A stretch of DNA of 64,000 bases, taken from positions 1 through 64,000 of the forward strand of contig MCFG01000344.1 in NCBI GenBank assembly GCA_002104895.1. The letters are read 5' to 3'. Below, piece by piece: positions 45,609 through 57,242 of the stretch; the stretch's first letter is position 1; every line of letters begins with the position of its first letter. Source of the DNA: Anaeromyces robustus. Taxonomy: Eukaryota; Neocallimastigomycota; Neocallimastigomycetes; Neocallimastigales; Neocallimastigaceae. The notes beneath the pieces are model-generated. The model was not told where the DNA came from. It saw nothing but the letters and a program-made list of their open reading frames with translations, and did not search any database. The translations under genes were made by a program, and so were the position numbers.

Positions 45609-47873
45609 TCAATTGTAAAACAATTTTATATATAATATTTCATTATTATTTATATTTTATATATATATTTAATAAAAACGAATTATAATTATTTTATTTG
45701 AAGAACATTTTTTTATGTTTTAATTTACAACTTGATTTTATATTATTACATTAATTTAATACACATTACAATCCATTACACAATTCATACATCTACTTTA
45801 TAAATAATATATATCTATGATCATAACTAAATATTATAATAAAATAGTAATAATAAAAAAATCTACAAAAAATAATTTAATTAATTTGAATTTTATTTCT
45901 GATAAATAATATATAAATATTGTTCTTTAATACTTAATTATTTTTTATATATCAAAAAACATTAATATTATCGTAAATAATTATCTTTTATTAATATTGA
46001 ATTAAAGATGTGAAATAATAAAACTTTAATGAATTTATATTACTACTTCAAAATTAATACATAAGAATCATAATTATAATTCATATTTATATTCATTAAT
46101 AGATAAAAAGAGAAATTTCTGATTGATTGATAGAAAAAATCATGAATTAACAACAATGAGTTAAAAGGTAAAAAAAATATTTTTATTTTAATGTATTAAT
46201 GAAATATTATTCATATCATTATTGAATTTATATAGTATTTAAACCAATCCTGTAATACAGTATAGTTATTATAAAATTACTCTTAAAAAAATATTTGAAT
46301 TATGGGTTAGAATTTATAAATATTAAATCCTAACCCGGGTTTCAAATATTTTTATCTTTTGTAGTAATTTTAATAAAATCAATATAAAATTATAATTATT
46401 ACAAAAGGTTATATTAAGAATTTGTAAAATACTCTTAAAGTCGTTGTGTATAGACAGACATTCAACCTCTTCTGAATAATTCAATTGAATGAAAGTACAG
46501 GCCCTCAGAAGAGGGATTAAATTGTCTTTTTTTTTTCTTTTATTATAATATATATAAATATTTTTCACAATTTAGAAAAAAAAAGTTTATTGAAAAAATA
46601 AAAATAATAAAATTATAAAATGTATATATAATACATTTAAAAATAAATTTATATAAAAATTCAAAAATTCAAATTTTAATTAATTATTTATTTTATTATT
46701 TCATTTAATTGTATATAATAATAATGATTAATATATAGTATTCTAATAAGTAAAATAGTCATAAAAATTATAATTAATAATCAATAATTTAATAAAAAAG
46801 TATATTATAAAATATAATTTTAATTTATTAATTAAATAATACCTATATATTTATTATAATGAGTGATTCATAATTCTATTTTTATTTTAAATTGAATATA
46901 ATTATTTATGTAATATAATGGAAATTAAAAATATAATAATAAAATTTATTTTTTTTTTAAAATAAAGAAAATAGAGATAGGAAATATTATATTTTCAATT
47001 GTATATAACTATTTAAAAATAAATATATTGCAATAAAATGTATTAATAGTAGGATAGGTAATATATTATGATTAGTTCTTATATAATTTTTCATATTTTA
47101 CAATAGAAGGGAAATATTGAATAAAATATACATTTTTATTTTTATTATTTATTTATTTTTTTTTCAAAATAATAACTAGGTTATTGAAAATCATGTGAAT
47201 TCCATCTAAAAAGAAGAAAAGACAAATAAATATATACCGTTCAAATGATTGTTGATAGAAAATACAATGAGAAGGGAATATTATATTTATATTTATATTT
47301 AATTTTTATTTTATTTAATTTTTATTTTATTTAACTTTTATTTTATTTAATTATTATATTATTTAATTTTTATTTTATTTTATTTTTACTTTTATTTTAT
47401 TTTTATTTTTATTTTTATTTTTACTTTTATTTTATTTTTACTTTTATTTTTTTTATTTTATTATATTTTATTAAATTAAATTAAATTAAATTATATTATA
47501 TTATATTATATTATATTATATTATATTATATTATTTTTTTTTATTTTATTTTTTTCTATCTTATTTTTTTTTTCTATCTTATTTTCCATTTTATTTTCTA
47601 TTTTATTTTCTATTTTATTTTATTTATATTTTTTACTTATTCTCTATATTTATAATTATATTTTTATTTCATTAATTATTTCATTAATTATTTTATTTTT
47701 ATTTATTTTTTTATTTATTACTTTTTTTTATATCACTTTATCTATAATTATTACTTATTCTTTATTTTATTATTTCTTTCTATTTCTTTTTATTTTAGTT
47801 TAATTGTTTTTTTTACTTTTACTAACTCTTTTTTCTTTAAATTTTAATTTTATTTTACTTAAAAAACCGGTTT
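45609..47873. other. Intergenic stretch with two hairpins and T-rich simple sequence
   Basis: A fold-back of about 67 bases at 46286-46352 (AAAAAATATTTGAA...GGGTTAG with CTAACCC...TTCAAATATTTTT). A second hairpin pairs CCTCTTCTGA (46466-46475) with TCAGAAGAGG (46505-46514); a related segment occurs near 63766-63816. 47280-47800 is TTTTA/TTTA-type simple sequence downstream of the pseudogene at 47874. The minus-strand 81-codon frame at 46323-46568 spans both hairpins and is not convincing. Confidence 0.5.
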
Positions 47874-50800
47874 TTATATTTTTTTCGGTTTTGTTTCTCT
47901 TGCTGTTCCAAATACTTCTATAGTTTTATCAGTTACTTTTCCTTTATCAATTGTAAAAGCAGTATTAATCTTATTATCTATTTCCCCAGTTTTTTCATTT
48001 AGATCAAATGCAGTTACCAAGGTTTCAGTACCTTCAGGTGTTTTTCTCATATCATCCACTACAACTCTAAACATATCTCCAACACCTTTTTTAAGATATG
48101 AAGTTACTACACGGTCATTACCATACTTTTGTTCATTTATATATTCTTTATCTTTTTCATTAACAGCGTCTAAACCTCCTACAAAACACTCCCCTTTTTT
48201 TATTACTTCTATCATTTCAGCTACATGACTTTCAAATTTTTCGTCTAAACGTTTACTTAAAGTATTTCTCTTTTTTAAATCGATAAAGTAATTTTCTTTT
48301 TGAACATAATTATGGAATTTGTAAAAATCTCTTTTTTTCAATGTTTGACTATTTTTTCTTTCTTGTATTGCTGCATATGTTATATTCTGAGCGTTATTAT
48401 TTATATAATAGAATAATTCTTGAAAATCATTTTTAATAGGATTACTATTATCGTCTTTATATATAGAAGAAATATCTAATTCTCCATCTATACCATTTTT
48501 AATATCACTTAAATCAACATGTTCATCAAATTTTGCTATTGATCTCATTAAATTTATGAAATTTCTATATACAAACCATCCTCGTGATTCAAATAATTTT
48601 GAATTAGAAATTTTACTGTTTGTTTTTTTCATAATATAATTGTTATATAAATATTCGTATTCATCAATTTCATCTTGATTTCTAGCAACTGGAACTTGAG
48701 TTTTTATAATATTTTTTTTAAGGCAATGAGTCTTTCAAAATCTACACATTGTTCGGGTTTAATTTTATTAATAATGATAGTTAAAGCATCACTTATAAAT
48801 TCAATTTCTTCATTATCAATATTTAAAATTCTTTTAAAGTCATCAATTGTAGGTTCATAAAGTACACTATTACCATATTGATATTTTATTCCTTCACCAT
48901 AATTTTTTAATATATCTTTAAAATCTACTACCTTTTCATTTTCGATTTTAAAAATTTCAGGATTACTTTTGATAATTTTATTTATGACACTAATAAGATT
49001 TCTTAAAAATATATAATTCATTCTTTCACATATATCAAAAGGATCAATTTTATCAATATAATATAATTTATAATCTATGAAAATATTATTATAAATATAG
49101 ACTATTAAATCATTATAATTACTAATAAGTTCAAGTAAATGTTCACCTTCTTCTTCATGACCATCCGGTGATAAATCTCTCATAAATTCTTCTAGTTTTT
49201 TATTAATTTTTTTACCTAATAATGTTAATTTATTAACGGTGCTTTTATCAATATAACCTGATTCATTATTTTGAGCAATTTCGGTAATTTCCAATCTCAT
49301 ACGAGCAAAAATACGTTTTAAATAATACTTAGAATTAAGATTATTAATGATATATGTATTTAAATCTTCATCATTAATTTTATTTAGAATACGTTCGAGT
49401 GATAATTTAGTTTTAGGAGCATTTTCATTTTTATCATTAATCATTCCTTGAATTTCTTTGTTATCTGGATAACCTTCTTTGTATTTATTTATTAAAGCTC
49501 TATTTATATTATAAAATGTTCCAGAACCATTAATAGGTTCATTCTCATCATTATTATGAATTTCTATTGAGGATAAAATATTATTAAAATCTATAAGCAA
49601 ATATTCTAATCTATCATTAATTGGTAAGTCATCATGATCAATTTCATATATTTCAAATACAATATAATCTTCATTTATATCTATACGTTTAGATTCAATA
49701 TTTCTTTTAGAAATATTTTCATTAGATAATCCATATCTTAAGGAATTATCTAGGTCAGAAGTTGTTAAAGCATCATCAAGTAAATCGAAAAGATCTTCTA
49801 ATACAGTTTCATATAAATTGTTAAGAACATTAATATTTTTACTAGCTTCAACACTAATATCAGGTAAATTTCTAAATAAATATCTTCCATTTTCATCTAA
49901 TAAAGTTTCCATACCATATTTTTCTAAATGTAATCTTAAACATTTTTGGAAATAATTTTCTAAAAGTAAAATCCCTTGCATATTACTTTTAGCAGTCTTG
50001 AATGGGTCTTCTTCTTCAGCAAACATATCGTCATTATTATTATCTTTTTTTGATTGTATTTCATCTACAATATCATAAATTTGACGATTATTAAATTCTA
50101 ATAAAACTTCATAAAAACTAGCTAAAAATGTTTTACTATCTTCCATGAAATTCATGTCTGCAGATTTGATAATATCTTCATATGTATCTACAATATCCAT
50201 CCATTGTTTAGTTAATTTCTTTTGTTCGGATTCTGAATCTCTTTTGACTAATTCAAAAGATGGTAAATTTCTTTTTGAAAATTCATTACTATTATTTTTT
50301 AATATTTCATCAGCTTTTAAAGTAGCACCTTTTAAATCATAAGAAGTAACAGGAGCAGCAAAGTTTTTTAAACCTTTAGATTTAGATCCCAATCTTTTAT
50401 TTAATTTAGTTTGAGTATATGCTGCTAAATATCTTGATTCTTCAAAATCTGATATTTGAGATAAATATTCAGGAGTATTCGTATAATGTAACATACCATT
50501 GATGAAATGTTTCATTGGATCAATGAATAAATCTTTAAGAGCCATGATTTGGAAAAGAGCATTTAAATCCATTAATTGATTATCTGATAAACTATCAGTT
50601 TCTCTATAATTTAATCTTTTTTCAATAAAACGTTTAGTTTCCATTTTAGTAGTGGCATAAGATATATCATATCTATCACAAATAAGATTTTTTCCATTTT
50701 TATTGAAAGTTTTGAAATCTTTATTATTAGCAAAATTAGCAGTTATTAAAATATCCTTAACAGAATCCATCTTAATTTCATTACCATCTTTTGAAATGTA

Positions 50801-51844
50801 ATCTTCAGGTGATAAATATTGTTTATCATTATCTTTTCCTACTACAAAGTCAATACCACATGCAGCAATAAGATTAATACCATCTCTTTCTATTTCATTA
50901 CTTTTTTCATTATGATTCATATGATATTGTTCTACAGTTTTACCAATTTCATTATAATCAACTAATCTAGCAGGGAATCTTTCATCAGTACTATATTTAT
51001 TTCCATCATATTTAATAGTGAAAGCATAAATTATTTGGTAATTAATATCCTTATTAATAAGTAAACTATAATATTTATTATTATCTTTATCAGTAGTTTC
51101 AATAATGTTAAATGAAATATTATTGATTTGATTATTTATTTCTTCTTCAGATTTATCTTCAAACATAAAATTAAATTTACAATAATAAGTTTGAATACAT
51201 TTTATAGCCAATACTTTACTAAGTTCTTCAGAAGGAAGATTGAATTGATCTGATTTCCAAGATGATTTTATTTTATTATTTAATTTATCAAAATCATTAA
51301 TATCGATATTAAAAAAATCATCATAATCTGCATTAGCTATAAAATGTTTCATCATAGTTATAGCAGAATCATTAGGAACAAACATGATTCTTGTTTTTAC
51401 ATCATTATTACATAATCCAATAGAATCAAAAGCACCAGTTTCTTCATCTTCATTAAAAATTATATAACGAAGAACATCATATCCATTTATATTTTCAACT
51501 TGATCAGCAGCAGGATCTATAAATCTATTATAAAGTCTATTAGCAAGATCATATAATTCTTTAAATTTTTTATTTAATTTATCTCCTTCTAAATTTCTTA
51601 AACTTGGAATAATTTGTTGAATATTCATTAATTCACCACCTCTTCCAAGACTAGAAACATCGATAGTAATTGGTCTTGTTTCATTTTTTGGATTATTTTC
51701 AGGAATAATTTCAGTAGCAATAGAACCATCAGGATTAGCAGCAGCTAAAATTAAAGCGGCAAGTTCTTCTGAAGCAAAATCAACATATTCACAATATGTC
51801 ATAATAATATAAGTGAAAAGTAATATAAAATATTTCCAATTCAT
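47874..51844 (-). pseudogene. LAA-PDG family secreted protein, member 2, broken by one frameshift
   Basis: Starts ATG 51844 with signal peptide MNWKYFILLFTYIIMTYC, then LAALILAAANPDG (residues 28-40). The first 1046 codons run to a stop at 48704. The homology to member 3 continues in the next frame through the short region 48633-48703 and the 252-codon frame ending at 47874. The break is a run of eight T (48712-48719, A on the coding strand): one extra A would restore the frame matched by member 3. The whole would be about 1300 aa. Dibasic sites are frequent (IEKRL, LNKRLG, FSKRN, VKRDS, SKRID, LKKRD, LKKRNTLSKRLD). The first 600 residues are almost identical to member 3; the second half diverges and the last 120 residues (from KFESHVAEMIEV) are hardly alignable. 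A homopolymer sequencing error, a true pseudogene or frameshifting are all possible. Function unknown. Confidence 0.85.
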
Positions 51845-52618
51845 TTTTAATGATAATACGGTAAAATAAAATAATTATGATTATTTTATTTTTATATTAA
51901 ATTTTTTTTTTCGGTTTATTAATAAAATTAAGTATATTTTTTATTTATTTATTTATTTATTATTTTTTATTTATTTATTATTTTTTTTAAAAATTATTAT
52001 TATTATATATATTTCAAAATTTGATAATATATATAATTTTGAAAATTTTCATTTGTAATTTTTGAGTAGAAATCTTCTTTTTTATAATGGAAAAAATCTT
52101 TTATTCGTTATTTATATTAAAAAAATAAATAATAAATTAATTATATTTTAAACTTTTTTTTTTTATTATATTAAAAAAAAACTCCATATAATTGAATTAT
52201 CAATAGTATTAATATATTAATATAATATGATAATAATATATTAATGAATAATATATTAATTAAATAATATATTAATGGAATAATATAAGAATATATTTAT
52301 GTATTAATATAATATATAAATATATATAAGTTTTTTTGTCTATAATAAATGTTAATTTAATCGTATATAATATTATTATTAGATTTTATAAAAAACATTT
52401 TTATTAAAATAATAAAAATATATATAAAAGGAAGGATTATTAATATTAGGTTATTATTTATTATTAAATTTATATATTATTAATTATACTATCAATTTTT
52501 TAATTAATAAATTTCTTTAATATATAATATAAATTTATTATAAAGATAAATAAAACTAATAATCAAAAGTTCAAAAGTTGGAATGATTAAATATAAAAAT
52601 ATTTATAAATTCTATAAG
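51845..52618. other. Upstream region of member 2
   Basis: AT-rich, with short (ATTT)n pieces near 51940-51985. No gene recognised. Confidence 0.5.
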
Positions 52619-52756
52619 GAGGATCATATAATTGTTTAAGTTGTTTATCTAATTTATTTCCATATAAATTTTTTAAACTTGGAATAATTTGTTGAATATT
52701 CGTTAATTCACTAACTCTTCCAAGACTAGAAACATCAATAGTAATTGGTCTAGTAA
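52619..52756 (-). pseudogene. Fragment of an LAA-PDG family gene
   Basis: The stretch containing AAACTTGGAATAATTTGTTG and CTTCCAAGACTAGAAACATC matches 51560-51670 of member 2 closely, in the same orientation. It covers only the region around residues 56-100 (ITIDVSSLGR...IPSLRN), with substitutions and small gaps. A truncated extra copy, probably the wreck of a third local duplicate. Confidence 0.85.
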
Positions 52757-52890
52757 TTCAGATTTTTTTTTTAATTTTAAATCGATATCACATCGTGTAT
52801 ATTCCATGCATAATATTTTCCTGAAAGTGGATTTTTTTGTTAATGGGAGATACATCACGTGACTACATGTGAGGCTCAGATACTCAATCT

Positions 52891-53803
52891 GAATGTGTTG
52901 CATTTCGCAATGTTGCATTTCGCAATATGATATGAGGCGCATATTAAATTTTTGCAATGAGGCGCATAAAAAACAAATAAAAAAATGAAAAATTTTTTAA
53001 CACAAATTATGAAAGCCACGTTATGAAATAAAATAATATAGAATTTAAAAAAATTAAATAAATAAATAAAAAATATATATATAAATAAATGAATAGAAAA
53101 TAAACAAATAAATAAATATTTCTTTTTTTATTAATTACTTAATTACAAAAAAAAAAGTAAAAAAATAAAAAAAAAAAAAAAACTTATTATAAAATTAAAT
53201 ATATTTATATAATTTTTTTGATAAATGAATAATAATAAATAAAATAAAAGATAATAAATAATATAACAGTATTATATATGTATTTTTATTAAAAAGACGA
53301 TAACAAATAATAAATAAAAAAATAATATAAACTTTAGAATAAAGAAAAGAAACAAATAAATAAATATTTTTTTATTAATTACTTATTTACAAAAAAAAAT
53401 ATATATATAAAAATAAAAATTCATTATAAAATTAAATATTTTTATAAAATTTTTTTGATTTGAAATATTAAAAAAAATATTCAATATTATTAAAATATTA
53501 AATAAAAAAATATTGAAGAAATATTCAATATCATTAAATAAAAAAATAAATAAAATATTATTAAAATACTAAAGAAAATCCAATATTAAAAAAAAATATT
53601 TAATATTATTAAATCATTAAATAAAAAAATATTATTAAAAAAAATATTATTAAAAAAAAAATATTATTAAAAAAAAAAAATATTATTAAATAAAAAAATA
53701 TTATTAAATAAATAATTCTTTATATTATATTTTTATTTATTTAATTATTTATACAATTATGCGCCCCATTGCGAAATGCAACATTGCGAAATGCAACTCT
53801 CCC
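52891..53803. mobile_element. Mutator-like MITE, 913 bp, with 30-bp terminal inverted repeats
   Basis: GTTGCATTTCGCAATGTTGC...CGCAAT at 52897-52926 is the exact reverse complement of 53768-53797. Each arm is itself two tandem 15-mers (GTTGCATTTCGCAAT). A further pair GGCGCA (52936-52941) and TGCGCC (53760-53765) extends the structure inward. ACTCAATCT flanks both sides (52882-52890 and 53804-53812), a 9-bp target duplication, as Mutator-like elements make. The interior is AT-only simple sequence (53000-53750) with no transposase, so it is non-autonomous. The frame at 52703-52957 on the minus strand is a chance fusion of the arm and the adjacent gene fragment. Confidence 0.8.
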
Positions 53804-53812
53804 ACTCAATCT

Positions 53813-54437
53813 TAATAAAAAATTAGTAATTGAGAATAGAGATGCTCTTTATTATAATTGGGCATTTTCCTTGGTAATTATTGTTCATATGTGAGGTTTA
53901 CAGACTGGTCCCATTCTTTAAAAATGTAAGAACGTTAGAGTCTAAGTGCAATATAAAATGTATAAGCATACTAAGGACTTAGACGCCGAAACGGTAAGGC
54001 ATGAAATTTATTCTAATATCTTCATGTAATAACGCATTGTAAGTCTAAAAAAAAGTTTTTCATAATAAATATATAAAAACAAAAAAAAAAATTTAGTTGA
54101 CCATTTTCTAAATACATAAATAAAATTAAAAAGTTTGAATATAATAATGATGATTATATTTATAAAAATTTGTGTTCCAATTTTTTTTTTAAAAAAAATA
54201 TATAATAATATTTTTTTTATATTCTTTGTCTTATCATTTCGGAGTTAACGACCTTAGTATATTCATATGTTTTATATTTGTAATTTTTCTTTTATATTAA
54301 AATATGAAAAAAAATTTTTTTTCTTTTGATATTAAAATATATAAATTAAATATTTAATATAACAATTATTAAAATAGTATTAAATAATCATTAATGTATT
54401 AATATATTAATAATTTTATATAAATTAATCCTTTTTT
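53813..54437. other. Spacer with a more complex relic
   Basis: 53813-54040 has higher GC and some open frames. 53981-54019 resembles 36682-36720 (GAAA..GTA..C/GTATGAAATTTATTCT). The remainder is AT-rich without recognised content. Confidence 0.5.
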
Positions 54438-54672
54438 TTTTTGTTAATGTACACAATTTATACATCATCTTTTATTGAATTTAAAATATTAATATAAATG
54501 AATCATAAAAAAACATAAATAAAAAAAAAGGGTATTAAAAAAAAACCCAGATAAACATTATAAATAATAATAAATAATTCTGGAGGGTATAAATTAGTAT
54601 AGTAATAAATAAAATCAATAAATCCATACTAGCCTTTAATTCTACATATAGAGAATTAAAGTAAAATTGATC
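54438..54672. repeat. Dispersed repeat, copy 2
   Basis: Matches 17610-17838 in the same orientation and ends at GTAAAATTGATC. Immediately afterwards the sequence switches to a fragment of an LAA-PDG gene, so the repeat boundary is sharp. Confidence 0.7.
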
Positions 54673-54730
54673 AGCTTCAGGATCTATAAATCTATTAGCG
54701 CAAGATCATATAATTCTTTAAATTTTATAA
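54673..54730 (-). pseudogene. Second small fragment of an LAA-PDG family gene
   Basis: CTTCAGGATCTATAAATCTA followed by ATTAGCGCAAGATCATATAA and TTCTTTAAATTTT matches 51508-51572 of member 2 (residues around 90-112, LANRLYNRFIDPAAD) with an internal deletion of about ten bases. Too short and damaged to code. Confidence 0.8.
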
Positions 54731-57242
54731 AATACTTTAAAATTCTTTTTACTATAATAAAATCTATTTTTTATTTTTATTCACAATATATTTAATAAAT
54801 ATTTATTTTAAATTTGCATAATGTTCCAATTGAAATACATTAAACGATGAATATTTCCAAAATAAATTTTTTTTCTTTATATAGAAAAAATTTATATATT
54901 ATATTTATATTTATAAAACCTTTTATCATTAAAATTAATTTTTTAAGAAACTAATAATTATTAAGTATTAAACATTAAATATGTACAATGATATATTTTA
55001 ATATTTATAGATTTAAAAAAAAAAGAGAGACATATATATTATAAAAGGTATATAAATAATATAAATATTATAAAATAAATTCTTAATTTGTTATTGTTAT
55101 TATATTTAAATTAAAAAAAAAAAAAGTACAAATTTAAATAAATCAATTCATTTTATATATACATTTAGTTATTCCTTAAAGCTATTTTTAAACCGCAAAA
55201 TTAAATTTTTTAAATATTAATTATTTATATAGAATGTTTAAAGAAGAAAAGCTTTTCTCAATTTTAAAAAAATAAATATACATATATCAAATATGTATAT
55301 AAAATATGTTATAAATATAAAAATAAATTAATTTATTTTGCAATTTTTAATAAATGATGAATTAAAATTTTAGATAATTATTAATTTATATATATATAAA
55401 TTTTCGTGTATGCTGTTAAATCATTTTTGCAAATTAGTTGATTTTTATTTCAAAAGAATTTATTGTTTACACAAAACGATTATTAATTTATGCATTTACA
55501 ATTAAGGAGGATAGAAATAAAAACGATTATTAATTTATGCATTGATGAAAGATATTATTACACAAGTGTTTAAAAAAAATAAATATTTTTTATATATTGT
55601 TACACAAATATTTAAAAGGCATAAAATTTTTTCTTATAACTTTTAAATAATGTTACACAAATATATAAAAGTTTTATTGTTTTTCTAATTTCAAGTAAAA
55701 AAAAATTTTATAAAAAAAATTTTTTTTTTTAAGCACAGAAAAAGATTTAATATAAAAAAAGAAAATTCTATTTAAAAATATCATCTTTTTAAATACAGAA
55801 AAAAAAATTTTTTTTTGTTAAAAATAAAAATTTTTTGAGTAAAAATCAATTTAAATGCATAAAGATAAAAATAATTTTTATATTATTTCTAATTTTATAT
55901 ATATATTAATTATATATTATATTTTTTTTTAATTTCAATAATATATTAATATATATTAAATATATAAATAAGATTACAATAATATATATTTATGTTTAAA
56001 TATTAAAATAGGAAAATAATATTTATTTTAACAAAACATATTAATAAGTAGTTTCCTTTTTTTTAAACTTATAAAAAATTACTATTTACATATTTATTTA
56101 TATATATTTTATTACTATTTATAATAAATTAGAAATATTTTTTAATTTTTATTTATGTTATTATAACATATTGTAATTATTTGTTGATTTCCTTTAGAAG
56201 ACCTCAGTGTTTAATTGTTAATTCATAATACAATATAATATAATATAATATAATATAATATAATATAATATAATATAATATAATATAATATAATATAATA
56301 TAATATAATATAATATAATATAATATAATATAATATAATATAATATATATACATATATAATATTATAAATTTATTAAATAAAAACAAATTTTAATTTATT
56401 TTATAAATTTTTCTTTAAAAAAAATTATTTTCACAAAATTTAAATTAAAAATAACCCAATTGATTGAAATATTTATTTATTTATTTACTTATTTATATAT
56501 ATTAATTATTTATATATTAATTATTTATTCAAATATATTCAAAAAAACAAAAAAACAAAATCAGTCTTAAACATTATATTGAAACATGGTTTTAATAAAT
56601 TATAATTATCATCAATATTAATTAAGGTATGATAAAAAAAAGATTTTTAAATCAATTTACAATAATTTATACCTTTTTTTTGTATAATAATTAATTTAAA
56701 ATTAATTATCTTAAAAAATAAATCCTTAATTTATTATTGTTATTGTATTTAAATTAAAAGAATTTTTTTTTAATATATTGTCTCTCTTTTTTTTTTTTTT
56801 TTTTTTTAAAAAATCCATAAATATTAAAATATGCCATTATGCATATTTAATATTTAATATTTATTAGTTATTTATCGTTATAATGAAAAAGGCTTAATTT
56901 TTCAAATAATTTATTTTTTATATATATATAATTTTAATGATTATATGAAAAATTAAACCTTTATCACTATAAGTTAGGGTTATTATATATATATTTTTTC
57001 TATATAAATAAAAATTATTTTTCTTATAAAAAAATTAAAAATCAAAATATCAAAAATATATTAAATAGTTATTGCATTCCAAAGTGAAGCAATTTTCAAA
57101 TTTAAAATAAATATATATTAAATATATAGTGTATAAAAATAAAAGAATTAAATTTATTATATTATTAAGTATTTTATTATAAATTTATAAATTTATAAAA
57201 AATAAATATATATTTATAAATATATATTATTATTTATTTAAA
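54731..57242. other. Intergenic stretch upstream of member 3, with several short repeats
   Basis: 54973-55032 is an inverted copy of 56779-56861 (both include TTTTAATATTTAT and an AGAGAGACA end). About 55073-55115 is a direct copy of 56718-56760. A 24-bp direct repeat AAAACGATTATTAATTTATG... occurs at 55473 and 55520. An imperfect 31-bp inverted repeat lies at 56879-56909 and 56942-56972, in the presumed promoter of member 3. A 20-base match to the copia reverse transcriptase region occurs near 54818. No gene recognised. Confidence 0.55.
56232..56346. repeat. (AATAT)n pentanucleotide microsatellite
   Basis: About 23 copies of ATAAT/AATAT, nearly perfect, followed by (AT)n. Confidence 0.95.

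Noticed and set aside
46323-46568. 81-codon minus-strand frame
   Set aside because: Covers two hairpins and shows no conserved motif; probably chance.
52703-52957. 84-codon minus-strand frame with EMQHCEMQH
   Set aside because: Chance fusion of the MITE arm with a gene fragment.
54818-54840. 20-base identity with the copia reverse transcriptase (translates to FNWNIMQ on the minus strand)
   Set aside because: Possibly a tiny copia remnant, but too short and without flanking similarity to call.
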